From positions 1,178,001 to 1,242,000 of the forward strand of contig NZ_CP163444.1 of NCBI RefSeq assembly GCF_041053105.1: 64,000 nucleotides of DNA, written 5' to 3'. Shown piece by piece: positions 16,415 to 24,484 of the stretch; position 1 is the first letter of the stretch, and each line of letters opens with the position of its first letter. Under the pieces are notes generated by a model, which did not search any database, was not told the origin of the DNA, and was given only the letters and a program-made list of their open reading frames with translations. The position numbers were made by a program, and so were the translations under genes. This stretch comes from Streptomyces sp. R44 (GTDB lineage Bacteria; Actinomycetota; Actinomycetes; Streptomycetales; Streptomycetaceae).

Positions 16415-17593
16415 ATGAGCACCTTCGCCTGGTTCTCGATCGTCGCCCTGGCCGCCTGGGTCTGGCTGCTGCTCGGCCAGGGCTTCTTCTGGCGCACGGA
16501 TCAGCGGCTGCCGCCCCCGCGCGGGCCCCGGACCGGCGGGTGGCCTCGGGTGGCGGTCGTCGTGCCGGCGCGGGACGAGGCCGAGGTGCTGCCGATGAGC
16601 CTGCCCTCGCTCCTCGTACAGGACTATCCGGGGGCCGCGGAGGTCTTCCTCGTCGACGACGGGAGCACGGACGGTACGGGGAAGCTCGCCGTGGAGCTGT
16701 CCGAGCGGTACGGCGGGCTGCCGCTGACGGTCGTGTCGCCGGGAGAGCCGGAGCCGGGCTGGACGGGGAAGCTGTGGGCGCTGCGGCACGGCATGGCACG
16801 GGCACGCGCGCGTGGGCCGGAGTACCTCCTCCTGACGGACGCGGACATCGCGCACGAGCCGGACAGTCTGCGGCGGCTCGTCGCGGCGGCCGTGGACCAC
16901 GATCTGGATCTGGTGTCGCAGATGGCGCGGCTCCGGGTCGCGAGCTTCTGGGAGCGCCTGGTGGTGCCGGCGTTCGTCTACTTCTTCGCCCAGCTCTACC
17001 CCTTCCGCTGGATCAACCGGCCGCGGCCGCTGGCGACGGCCGCCGCGGGCGGTTGCGTGCTGCTGCGGACGGAGACGGCGGTGGCGGCGAACGTGCCGGA
17101 GGTGATCCGGCAGGCCGTGATCGACGACGTGTCGCTCGCGCGTGCGGTGCGGCGGTCCGGGGGCCGGATCTGGCTGGGCCTCGCGGAGCGGGTCGACAGC
17201 GTCCGCCCGTATCCGGGCCTGGGCGAGCTGTGGCGGATGATCGCGCGGAGCGCGTACGCGCAGCTGCGGCACAACCCGCTGCTGCTCGCGGGGACGGTGG
17301 CGGGTCTGGCCCTCGTCTATCTGGTGCCGCCGGTGGCCCTGGTGGCGGGGGTGTGGAGCGGGGACGCGGTGACGGCCTGGGCGGGCGGGGTGGCGTGGGC
17401 GGTGATGGCGGGGACGTACGTGCCGATGCTCCGCTACTACCGGCAGCCGCTGTGGCTCGCCCCGCTGCTGCCGTTCACCGCGTTCCTCTATCTCCTGATG
17501 ACGGTGGACTCGGCGGTCCGTCACCACCGGGGCCGGGGCGCGGCCTGGAAGGGCCGGACGTACGCCCGTCCGGAGGCGGCGCCGGACCGGTGA
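16415..17593 (+). CDS. HpnB-like family 2 glycosyltransferase
   Basis: A 392-aa GT-A enzyme anchored by an N-terminal helix (FAWFSIVALAAWVWLLLGQG) and three or four C-terminal helices from LLLAGTVAGLALVYLVPPVA. Nucleotide-sugar motifs are VVVPARDEAEVLP, FLVDDGSTDGT and LLLTDADIAHEP (the DxD-like DAD); VIDDVSLARAVRRSG supplies the catalytic Asp region. GWTGKLWALRHG and SFWERLVVPAFVYFF are characteristic of hopene-associated glycosyltransferase HpnB. The start is the ATG next to the first helix; an ATG 42 nt earlier adds unlikely residues. No hopanoid genes are nearby, so the lipid acceptor is uncertain. Confidence 0.87.
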   Translation: MSTFAWFSIVALAAWVWLLLGQGFFWRTDQRLPPPRGPRTGGWPRVAVVVPARDEAEVLPMSLPSLLVQDYPGAAEVFLVDDGSTDGTGKLAVELSERYGGLPLTVVSPGEPEPGWTGKLWALRHGMARARARGPEYLLLTDADIAHEPDSLRRLVAAAVDHDLDLVSQMARLRVASFWERLVVPAFVYFFAQLYPFRWINRPRPLATAAAGGCVLLRTETAVAANVPEVIRQAVIDDVSLARAVRRSGGRIWLGLAERVDSVRPYPGLGELWRMIARSAYAQLRHNPLLLAGTVAGLALVYLVPPVALVAGVWSGDAVTAWAGGVAWAVMAGTYVPMLRYYRQPLWLAPLLPFTAFLYLLMTVDSAVRHHRGRGAAWKGRTYARPEAAPDR

Positions 17594-17624
17594 CCGGCCC
17601 GGGCCGCCCGGCGCAGGCCTCGGT

Positions 17625-19064
17625 TCAGCCGGAGATCCCGGCCGGCTCCTCCGCCGCCGTGGTGGCCGCGGGGGCGTCCGACGGGGCGGCACCGGCTGGG
17701 GTCCGGTCCCGTCGGCGGCGGACCGTGAGGAGGTAGACCACCGTGAGCAGCGCCAGCCAGACCACGCCCACCTGGAGCGCCACGCGGGTGCTCTCGTGGA
17801 CGCCGAGCAGGACCAGCACCGCCGCCATGAAGACGAGGGCGACGATCTGGGCGTAGGGCCAGAACGGGGCCGGGAACTTCAGGGCCGCGGACTCCTCGGC
17901 GGACATCGCGCGGCGGGCCCTGATGTGGGTGAGCAGGATCATCACCCAGACGAAGACCGTGGCGAACGTGGCGATGGAGGAGATGATCAGGAAGATCTCG
18001 CCGGGGACGACCGCGTTCATCACGACGCCGAGGAGCAGGGCGCCGATCATGACGAGGGTGGTCACCCAGGGCACGCCGTTGGGCGTCGTGCGACGCATGA
18101 CGGAGGGGCCGTGGCCGCGCTCGGCGAGGCCGTACATGGTGCGGCCCGCGGCGAAGATGTCGCTGTTGATGGCGGACAGGGCGGCGGTGAGGACCACGAC
18201 GTTGAGGACCGCGGCCGCGGACTTGAGTCCGACACCGGCGAAGATCTGCACGAAGGGGCTGCCGGAGTCGCTGATCTGCTGCCACGGGGTGATCGACATG
18301 ATCACGGCGAGGGTCAGCACGTAGAAGAGGATGATGCGCAGCGGGATGGAGTTCACCGCGCCCGGGATGGTCTTCTCCGGGGACTCCGCCTCGCCCGCCG
18401 TGACGCCGATGATCTCGGTGCCGCCGAAGGCGAACATGACGATGGCGAACGAGATCACGAGGCCGTCGATGCCTCCGGCGAAGAATCCTCCATTGGCCCA
18501 GAGGTTGTCGATGCCGACGTGGACGTGGCCGCTGCCGAGGCCGAAGGCGATCACCACGATTCCGACGACGATCATCGCGACGATGGCGACGATCTTCACG
18601 AGGGACAGCCAGAACTCCAGCTCGCCGAAGACCTTGACGCTGACGAGGTTGAGCGCGCCGACGACGAGGACGGCGGCCAGGACCCAGATCCAGCGCGGGA
18701 CTTCGGGGAACCAGAAGCCCATGTAGACACCGATGGCGGTGACGTCGGCGACGGCGACGATGACCATCTCGAAGGCGTACGTCCAGCCGGTGACGAAGCC
18801 GGCGAGCGGCCCGAGGTGCCGGTTCGCGTACTCGCCGAAGGAACCGGCGCAGGGGGACGCCACGGCCATCTCGCCGAGGGACCTCAGGACGAGGAAGACG
18901 GCGGCGCCGCCGATCAGGTAGGCGAGCAGGACCGCGGGGCCGCCCGCCTCGATGGACGCGGAGGAGCCGTAGAAGAGCCCGGTGCCGATCGCGGAGCCGA
19001 GGGCGATGAAGCGGATGTGCCGTGAGGTGAGCCCGCGGCTCAGACCGGCGTTTTCGGTACGCAA
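17625..19064 (-). CDS. Amino acid permease (APC superfamily)
   Basis: A 479-aa twelve-helix permease of the amino acid transporter (AAT) branch: [21 protein letters not shown] at helix 1, [28 protein letters not shown] at helix 3, and [34 protein letters not shown] are family signatures shared with proline/GABA/histidine permeases. It diverges from an IclR regulator with 159 bp between start codons containing a clear inverted repeat, and stands 2 kb from the hut genes, so histidine or another catabolised amino acid is a reasonable substrate; this is inference. It is convergent with the glycosyltransferase gene. Confidence 0.92.
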   Translation of the reverse strand: MRTENAGLSRGLTSRHIRFIALGSAIGTGLFYGSSASIEAGGPAVLLAYLIGGAAVFLVLRSLGEMAVASPCAGSFGEYANRHLGPLAGFVTGWTYAFEMVIVAVADVTAIGVYMGFWFPEVPRWIWVLAAVLVVGALNLVSVKVFGELEFWLSLVKIVAIVAMIVVGIVVIAFGLGSGHVHVGIDNLWANGGFFAGGIDGLVISFAIVMFAFGGTEIIGVTAGEAESPEKTIPGAVNSIPLRIILFYVLTLAVIMSITPWQQISDSGSPFVQIFAGVGLKSAAAVLNVVVLTAALSAINSDIFAAGRTMYGLAERGHGPSVMRRTTPNGVPWVTTLVMIGALLLGVVMNAVVPGEIFLIISSIATFATVFVWVMILLTHIRARRAMSAEESAALKFPAPFWPYAQIVALVFMAAVLVLLGVHESTRVALQVGVVWLALLTVVYLLTVRRRRDRTPAGAAPSDAPAATTAAEEPAGISG

Positions 19065-19180
19065 ACGAGTGTCTCCCTCTTGGGGGGGGCGGGGTGCCGC
19101 GGGACGTGCCGGAGGACCTGGCGGAGCGATGTGCCTCGCGGCACCGGCCTGTCGTCCGAGCTTTCGACGGCGAACGCCAG

Positions 19181-19204
19181 CCTGTATATTCCTGTCTATA
19201 CAGG
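19181..19204. promoter_or_regulatory. Inverted-repeat operator between amino acid permease and IclR regulator
   Basis: CCTGTATA (19181-19188) and TATACAGG (19197-19204) form a perfect 8-bp inverted repeat with an 8-nt spacer; an overlapping shorter repeat CCTGT-CTAT-ACAGG (19191-19204) shares the right arm. It lies 20 bp before the IclR start, so it fits autoregulation plus control of the divergent permease. Confidence 0.7.
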
Positions 19205-19223
19205 CGCGTCAAGAGGTGATCCG

Positions 19224-20060
19224 ATGAGTGAACGCAGCCAGACGCCCGGTCCGGCCTCCAGCGCGTCCCCGGCCGTCGCGCGCGCCCTGGACATGCTCGT
19301 GTACCTCGCCGGCCGGCCCGGTCTCGTACAGGCCGCCACGCTCGCCCGCGACCTGGGCATTCCGCGCTCGTCCGCGTACCACATCCTCACCGTGCTGACC
19401 GACCGCGGCTTCGTCACGTACGTCCCGTCGGAGCAGGCGTACGGGCTCGGCGTGACCTCCTTCGAGGTGGGCTCGGCCTATCTGCGCCACGAGCCCCTCG
19501 AACGGCTCGCCCGGCCGATCCTGCGCGCGGCCGCGAGCCGCCTGGGCCAGACCGTGCACCTGGGCATCCTGCACGGCGCGGAGACGGTCTACCTGCTCAA
19601 GGAACGGCCCCCGGCCCGTGCGGGGGACATCGACATCGCACTCGTGACGGACGTCGGCGTGCGCCTGCCGGCCCATCTGACGGCCAACGGCCGCGCCATC
19701 CTCGCCCACACCTCGGAGGCGCAGCTGCGGGCCCTGTTCTCCCGGCCCGGCGATCTGACCACCCGCACCGGCCGCGGTCCGCGCTCCGTGCCGGAACTGG
19801 CCGGCGAGCTGGCCCGGGAGCGGGAGCGCGGCTGGTCGCAGGAGGTGGAGCTGGTATCGCAGGGCTTCTGCTCGATGGGCGTGGCCGCGTTCGACCACAA
19901 CGAGCGGCCGGTCGCCGCGATCAGCACCACCTGGCGCCGCCACCACGGGCGCCACGACACCGAGGAGGTCCGCGAGGCCCTGGCGCAGGGTGCGGCGCGG
20001 CTGACCGCGGCGGTCTCGGGTCACGCGCCGACGGGCGCGGGGGCACAGGCCGCCGCCTGA
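19224..20060 (+). CDS. IclR-family transcriptional regulator
   Basis: A 278-aa regulator. The N-terminal winged helix-turn-helix reads ATLARDLGIPRSSAYHILTVLTDRGFV (about 35-62). The C-terminal GAF-like effector domain reads LGQTVHLGILHGAETVYLLKE, GVRLPAHLTANGRAILAH and VSQGFCSMGVAAFDHNERPVAAIS. The ATG at 19224 has GAGG about 8 nt upstream. It is divergent from the amino acid permease and is inferred to control it. It shares its architecture (YHxLxxLxxDGFV, VRLPAHLTAxGRA) with the second IclR protein next to hutH, so the two may be paralogues. Confidence 0.93.
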   Translation: MSERSQTPGPASSASPAVARALDMLVYLAGRPGLVQAATLARDLGIPRSSAYHILTVLTDRGFVTYVPSEQAYGLGVTSFEVGSAYLRHEPLERLARPILRAAASRLGQTVHLGILHGAETVYLLKERPPARAGDIDIALVTDVGVRLPAHLTANGRAILAHTSEAQLRALFSRPGDLTTRTGRGPRSVPELAGELARERERGWSQEVELVSQGFCSMGVAAFDHNERPVAAISTTWRRHHGRHDTEEVREALAQGAARLTAAVSGHAPTGAGAQAAA

Positions 20061-20084
20061 CCCGAGGACGGGCGCCAGGGCCTG

Positions 20085-20861
20085 TCAGTGCGTGGCGAAC
20101 GCGCCTTCCAGGCGGTACCGGGAGCCCGGGTGGAGCAGGCGCGCGATGCTCACGAGCGCGTCCCGCGACCACGTGCGGCGCTCGATCAGCAGGCACGGCT
20201 CGGACGGCCCGATGTCGAGGACCGCGCACTCCTCGGGCGACGCCAGGACCGCCTCCACGATGTGCTCGCCCCGGCCGAGCGGCGCGACCTTCGACAGGAA
20301 CGTGTACGGCGTCTGCAGCGTGAAGTCCTGGTCCAGATAGCCGGGGGCGAAGGCCGGGTTGACGTAGCGGTCCTCCAGCTGGAGCGGCACCCCGTCCTCG
20401 TAGTGCACCACCCGCGAACGGAAGACCGGCTGCCCGGTGCCGAGACCGAGGTGCGCGCCGGTCCTGTCGTCGGCCTTCTCCTCGCCCAGGGACAGCACGC
20501 GGGCGGCGTAGCGGTGACCGCGGTGCTCCACCTCGGCGGCGATGTTGTGCACCTCCAGGAGCGCGGAGCTGGCCTTGCGCTGGGAGACGAAGCTGCCCAC
20601 GCCCATGACGCGCCGGATGACGCCCTCGGCGGCGAGCTCGCGCAGGGCGCGGTTGACGGTCATGCGGGACAGGCCGAGGGCGTCGACGAACTGGCTCTCC
20701 GAGGGCAGGGCGTCGTCCTCCTGCCAGTGGCCGTTGCTGATCTGCCGCCGGACGAGCTCCTTGACGCGCTGGTACGCGGGGACGGAACCGCCCGCGCCCT
20801 GCGCGTACCACCGGGCCAGCTCCGCCGGGTCCACGACCACGCCGCCCACCGTCCTCGCCAT
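20085..20861 (-). CDS. hutC: GntR/HutC-family transcriptional regulator
   Basis: A 258-aa regulator. The GntR winged helix (about 30-95) reads YQRVKELVRRQISNGHWQEDDALPSESQFVDALGLSRMTVNRALRELAAEGVIRR. The UTRA effector domain follows, with DRYVNPAFAPGYLDQDF and APLGRGEHIVEAVLASPEECAVLDI. The combination and position next to hutU identify it as HutC-like, the repressor that senses urocanate in other bacteria. The ATG at 20861 has GGGGGAG upstream. It is divergent from hutU; a palindrome related to the hutH sites lies in the 185-bp gap. Whether HutC or the hutH-linked IclR binds that palindrome is open. Confidence 0.88.
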   Translation of the reverse strand: MARTVGGVVVDPAELARWYAQGAGGSVPAYQRVKELVRRQISNGHWQEDDALPSESQFVDALGLSRMTVNRALRELAAEGVIRRVMGVGSFVSQRKASSALLEVHNIAAEVEHRGHRYAARVLSLGEEKADDRTGAHLGLGTGQPVFRSRVVHYEDGVPLQLEDRYVNPAFAPGYLDQDFTLQTPYTFLSKVAPLGRGEHIVEAVLASPEECAVLDIGPSEPCLLIERRTWSRDALVSIARLLHPGSRYRLEGAFATH

Positions 20862-20948
20862 CCGCTCCCCCTGCCTCCTGCCTGGGACGAATCCTAGGGG
20901 AGCGGTGCCGGCGACGACCCGGCCGCCGGTCCCCTCCCGGGGGAAGTG

Positions 20949-20962
20949 TCTCGGATCCGAGA
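20949..20962. promoter_or_regulatory. hut operator palindrome upstream of hutU
   Basis: TCTCGGATCCGAGA is a perfect 14-bp palindrome, 85 bp before the hutU start and 88 bp before the hutC start. It shares the form TCT-S-GGATCC-S-AGA with the two sites upstream of hutH, so it is probably bound by the same regulator. Confidence 0.7.
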
Positions 20963-21046
20963 GATGCGGGCGCCGCCGCTGGTCCCGGCTCCGCCGCTCG
21001 CGTGTCATGAGGGTGCACAACGGCTCGATCCCCCTGAGGAGCACAC

Positions 21047-22732
21047 ATGACCAGCCCTTCCCACGAAGCGCCGGGCGTCGTCCGGGCCCCCCGCGGCACC
21101 GAACTGAACTGCCTCGGATGGCAGCAGGAAGGCGCCCTGCGGATGCTCATGAACAACCTCGACCCCGAGGTCGCCGAGCACCCCGAGGACCTCGTCGTCT
21201 ACGGCGGTACGGGGAAGGCAGCCCGCAACCACGAGGCGTACGACGCCATCGTCCGCACGCTCAAGACGCTCAAGGACGACGAGACCCTCCTGGTGCAGTC
21301 CGGCAAGCCGGTCGGCGTGATGCGCACGAACGAGTGGGCGCCGCGCGTGCTCCTCGCCAACTCCAACCTGGTGGGCGACTGGGCCAACTGGGAGGAGTTC
21401 CGCAAGCTGGAGGCCGAGGGCCTGACCATGTACGGGCAGATGACGGCCGGTTCGTGGATCTACATCGGCAGCCAGGGCATCCTGCAGGGCACCTACGAGA
21501 CCTTCGGCGCCGTCGCCCGCAAGAAGTTCGGCGGCACGCTGGCCGGCACGATCACGCTGACCGCCGGCATGGGCGGCATGGGCGGCGCCCAGCCGCTGGC
21601 CGTGACGATGAACGACGGTGTCGCGATCTGTGTCGACGTCGACGAGACGCGCATCGACCGCCGCATCGGCACCCGCTACCTGGACGTGAAGGCCGACAAC
21701 CTCGACCACGCCCTCGAACTGGCCGTCCGGGCCCGCGACGAGCGCCGCGGCCTGTCCATCGGTGTCGTCGGCAACGCCGCCGAGATCTTCCCGGAGCTGT
21801 TGCGCCGCGACGCCCCGATCGACATCGTCACCGACCAGACCTCCGCCCACGACCCGCTGGCCTACCTGCCCGTCGGCATCCCGGTCGAGGACTGGCACAA
21901 GGAGCGCGAGGCGGACCCGGCCGGCTTCACCGAGCGGTCCCGCACGTCCATGGCCCTGCACGTCGAGGCCATGGTCGGCTTCCTGGACAAGGGCGCCGAG
22001 GTCTTCGACTACGGCAACTCGATCCGCGACGAGGCCCGCAAGGCCGGTTACGACCGTGCCTTCGACTTCCCCGGCTTCGTGCCGGCGCACATCCGCCCGC
22101 TGTTCGAGGAGGGCCTCGGCCCGTTCCGCTGGGCCGCGCTGTCCGGCGACCCGAAGGACATCGAGGCCACCGACAAGGCGATCAAGGAGCTGTTCCCCGA
22201 GAACGAGCACCTGCACCGCTGGCTCGACATGGCCGGTGAGCGCGTCTCGTTCGAGGGCCTGCCCGCGCGCATCTGCTGGCTCGGCTACGGCGAACGCCAC
22301 CTGGCCGGCCTCAGGTTCAACGAGATGGTCGCGAACGGCGAGCTGTCCGCGCCGGTCGCCATCGGCCGCGACCACCTCGACTCGGGTTCGGTGGCCTCCC
22401 CGTACCGCGAGACCGAGGCGATGCTCGACGGCTCCGACGCCATCGCCGACTGGCCGCTGCTCAACGCCCTGGTGAACACCTCCTCGGGTGCCTCCTGGGT
22501 CTCCATCCACCACGGCGGCGGTGTCGGCATGGGCCGCTCCCTCCACGCCGGCCAGGTCTGCATCGCCGACGGCACCGAGCTCGCGGCCCGCAAGCTGGAG
22601 CGCGTCCTGACGAACGACCCCGGCATGGGTGTCATCCGGCACGTCGACGCCGGTTACGCGTACGCCTCCTCGGTCGCCCAGGAGCGCGGCGTGCGCATCC
22701 CGATGACCGAGTCCGGGGACGGCGCGGCGTGA
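21047..22732 (+). CDS. hutU: Urocanate hydratase
   Basis: A 561-aa urocanase, the second step of histidine degradation: urocanate plus water gives 4-imidazolone-5-propanoate, using tightly bound NAD+. Recognised segments are [31 protein letters not shown], the NAD-binding [14 protein letters not shown], the Cys-containing [17 protein letters not shown] region, and [18 protein letters not shown]. Length is as usual. GAGGAG lies just before the ATG. Its stop overlaps the hutG GTG start (GTGA), so the two genes are translationally coupled. Control is likely through the palindrome 85 bp upstream. Confidence 0.97.
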   Translation: MTSPSHEAPGVVRAPRGTELNCLGWQQEGALRMLMNNLDPEVAEHPEDLVVYGGTGKAARNHEAYDAIVRTLKTLKDDETLLVQSGKPVGVMRTNEWAPRVLLANSNLVGDWANWEEFRKLEAEGLTMYGQMTAGSWIYIGSQGILQGTYETFGAVARKKFGGTLAGTITLTAGMGGMGGAQPLAVTMNDGVAICVDVDETRIDRRIGTRYLDVKADNLDHALELAVRARDERRGLSIGVVGNAAEIFPELLRRDAPIDIVTDQTSAHDPLAYLPVGIPVEDWHKEREADPAGFTERSRTSMALHVEAMVGFLDKGAEVFDYGNSIRDEARKAGYDRAFDFPGFVPAHIRPLFEEGLGPFRWAALSGDPKDIEATDKAIKELFPENEHLHRWLDMAGERVSFEGLPARICWLGYGERHLAGLRFNEMVANGELSAPVAIGRDHLDSGSVASPYRETEAMLDGSDAIADWPLLNALVNTSSGASWVSIHHGGGVGMGRSLHAGQVCIADGTELAARKLERVLTNDPGMGVIRHVDAGYAYASSVAQERGVRIPMTESGDGAA

Positions 22733-23709
22733 GCACGTTCCAGGAGACCGCTCCCCCCGTCACGGACGTCCCGGCCCGCCCCTGGTCGGGCCGGGACGAC
22801 GGGCCCGGCGCGGAGCACCTGCGCTGGCACCACGCCGTCGGGCTCGATCCGCAGCTGACGGAGCCGGGCGACGTGGCGTTCGTCGGATTCGCCAGTGACG
22901 AGGGCGTGCGCCGCAACAAGGGGCGGCAGGGAGCCGCGCAGGGGCCCGACGCCCTGCGGCGGGCCCTCGCCTCGATGGCGCTGCCGAAGCCGCTGCGGGC
23001 CTTCGACGCCGGTGACGTGGAGGTCGCCGGCGACGCCGACGACGCCCTGGAGGCCGGTCAGGAGCGGCTGGGCCGCGCGGTCGCGCACCTCGTCGACGCG
23101 GGCCACCCGGTGGTGGTCCTCGGCGGCGGCCACGAGGTCGCGTTCGGTACGTACAGCGGTCTGGAGCGGACGCGGGCGCTGACGGCCGGCGGACGCCTCG
23201 GCGTGCTGAACCTCGACGCGCACTTCGACCTCCGCGACGACGTGCGGCCCAGCTCGGGCACGCCGTTCCTGCAGATGGCGCGGAACGAGCGGCGGCACGG
23301 CCGTGAGCTCGACTACTGGGCACTGGGCATCAGCCAGGCCGCGAACACCGAGACCCTGTTCCGCACCGCGGAGTCGCTCGGGGTGCGGTATCTGGCGGAC
23401 ACCGAGTGCGGGCTGCTCGACATCGCGCGGGTCGAGTCGTTCGTCGACGAGTTCCTGGCGAGCTGCGAGCTCGTGCATCTGACGATCGACCTGGACGTGC
23501 TGCCGGCGGCCGTCGCCCCCGGGGTCAGCGCGCCCGCCGCGTACGGCGTGCCGATGGAGGTCGTCGAGCGGGTCTGCACCCGGGTCGCGCGCAGCGGCAA
23601 GCTCGTGGTCGTCGAGGTCGCCGAGCTCAATCCGGAGTTCGACGTCGACCAGCGCACGGCGCGGGCCGGCGCCCGTCTGGTGCACCGGACGGTCACCACC
23701 TGGGCGTGA
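22729..23709 (+). CDS. hutG: Formimidoylglutamase (arginase/ureohydrolase family)
   Basis: A 326-aa binuclear Mn2+ enzyme of the ureohydrolase family. Metal-binding motifs are [12 protein letters not shown] (His), [11 protein letters not shown] (two Asp and His) and [19 protein letters not shown] (two Asp). With hutU directly upstream it is best read as formimidoylglutamase, producing glutamate and formamide. The GTG start overlaps the hutU stop. Agmatinase or another ureohydrolase is less likely in this context. No hutI gene for the intermediate step is adjacent. Confidence 0.93.
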   Translation: MSTFQETAPPVTDVPARPWSGRDDGPGAEHLRWHHAVGLDPQLTEPGDVAFVGFASDEGVRRNKGRQGAAQGPDALRRALASMALPKPLRAFDAGDVEVAGDADDALEAGQERLGRAVAHLVDAGHPVVVLGGGHEVAFGTYSGLERTRALTAGGRLGVLNLDAHFDLRDDVRPSSGTPFLQMARNERRHGRELDYWALGISQAANTETLFRTAESLGVRYLADTECGLLDIARVESFVDEFLASCELVHLTIDLDVLPAAVAPGVSAPAAYGVPMEVVERVCTRVARSGKLVVVEVAELNPEFDVDQRTARAGARLVHRTVTTWA

Positions 23710-23726
23710 CGCCCTCCCCCCGAACA

Positions 23727-23770
23727 GGCCGCCAGGTCGCCCGGCAGGTGAGAGCCGCGGCCTGGCGGCC
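23727..23770. terminator. Inverted repeat between convergent hutG and hutD
   Basis: GGCCGCCAGG (23727-23736) pairs with CCTGGCGGCC (23761-23770) across a 24-nt GC-rich loop. It lies between the two convergent stop codons and could end both transcripts. Confidence 0.55.
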
Positions 23771-23806
23771 GCAGCTCTTCATGCCGGGCGGCCCACCCGG
23801 ATCCGC

Positions 23807-24376
23807 TCAGCGGACGTCCGTGAGGGCGACGATCGCGAGGACCCCGTCGACGGTGATGTCGGCGGGGTCCTCGTCGTCGTGGAGCAGGACCGCGTCGAGC
23901 CGGCCGAGGCGGACGGGCTCCCGGTCCAGGGTCGCGCTGCCGTCGAGGACGATCGCGAGGACGCGGGTCCCGGGGGCGGGGCGCAGGACCGTGGAGCGGC
24001 GCTCGACGGTGACATCGGCCTTCGTCCCGCCGCGCCGGACCATCACGTTGAAGTCGACGATCGGGCCGTCGAGGAGCCGGCAGTCGGTGGTGGCGTCGCC
24101 GGAGAAGGCGAAGGGCGCGTAGCGGGTGTCCACGACGTGCTCGGTGCCGTCGACGGTGAGGGCCATGCCCGGCCCCTCCACGACCGTGATGATCCGGTCG
24201 ACGCCCTCGAACGCGGAGAACGGGCCGCTGCTCGCGACGTCGGCGACGCTGATCCGCCACGCGAAGTCGTCGGTGCCGGCGCCCCGGGGATGGGCCATGA
24301 CCTCGGTGGTGATGCCGCCGCCGTTCTTCCACGGGGCGGGGGTCCGGTCGTGTGCGCGCAGGATCTGAGGTGCCAT
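23807..24376 (-). CDS. hutD: HutD family protein
   Basis: A 189-aa single-domain cupin-like protein of the HutD/Ves family. Characteristic features are LRAHDRTPAPWKNGGGITTEV at the start, DFAWRISVADVASSGPFSAFEGVDRIITVVEGPGM, and FAFSGDATTDCRLLDGPIVDFNVMVRRG. The family is linked to histidine use in many bacteria but its biochemical role is not settled; a role in limiting formimidoylglutamate or binding a hut intermediate has been suggested. It is convergent with hutG and separated from the decarboxylase gene by a strong terminator, so it has its own promoter in the 24377-24484 gap or is read weakly from upstream. Confidence 0.93.
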   Translation of the reverse strand: MAPQILRAHDRTPAPWKNGGGITTEVMAHPRGAGTDDFAWRISVADVASSGPFSAFEGVDRIITVVEGPGMALTVDGTEHVVDTRYAPFAFSGDATTDCRLLDGPIVDFNVMVRRGGTKADVTVERRSTVLRPAPGTRVLAIVLDGSATLDREPVRLGRLDAVLLHDDEDPADITVDGVLAIVALTDVR

Positions 24377-24422
24377 GAGGGGTGTACTTCCTTCTGGACG
24401 GGTCGGTCGTCGGGCCGGGAAA

Positions 24423-24473
24423 CACGACATCCTCCCCCGCCGCCCGGGCCGCGGGAGAGGGGGAGGTGTCGTG
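24423..24473 (-). terminator. Terminator hairpin after the decarboxylase gene
   Basis: CACGACA-T-CCTCCCCC (24423-24438) pairs with GGGGGAGG-T-GTCGTG (24459-24473) with one bulged base, giving a long GC-rich stem. It lies just past the decarboxylase stop and upstream of hutD. Confidence 0.75.
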
Positions 24474-24484
24474 GGTCGGAAGGG

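Noticed and set aside
17796..19025. 409-codon Asp/Glu/Gly/His-rich frame opposite the amino acid permease
   Set aside because: Composition is an artefact of the complement of a hydrophobic membrane protein; no family is recognisable.
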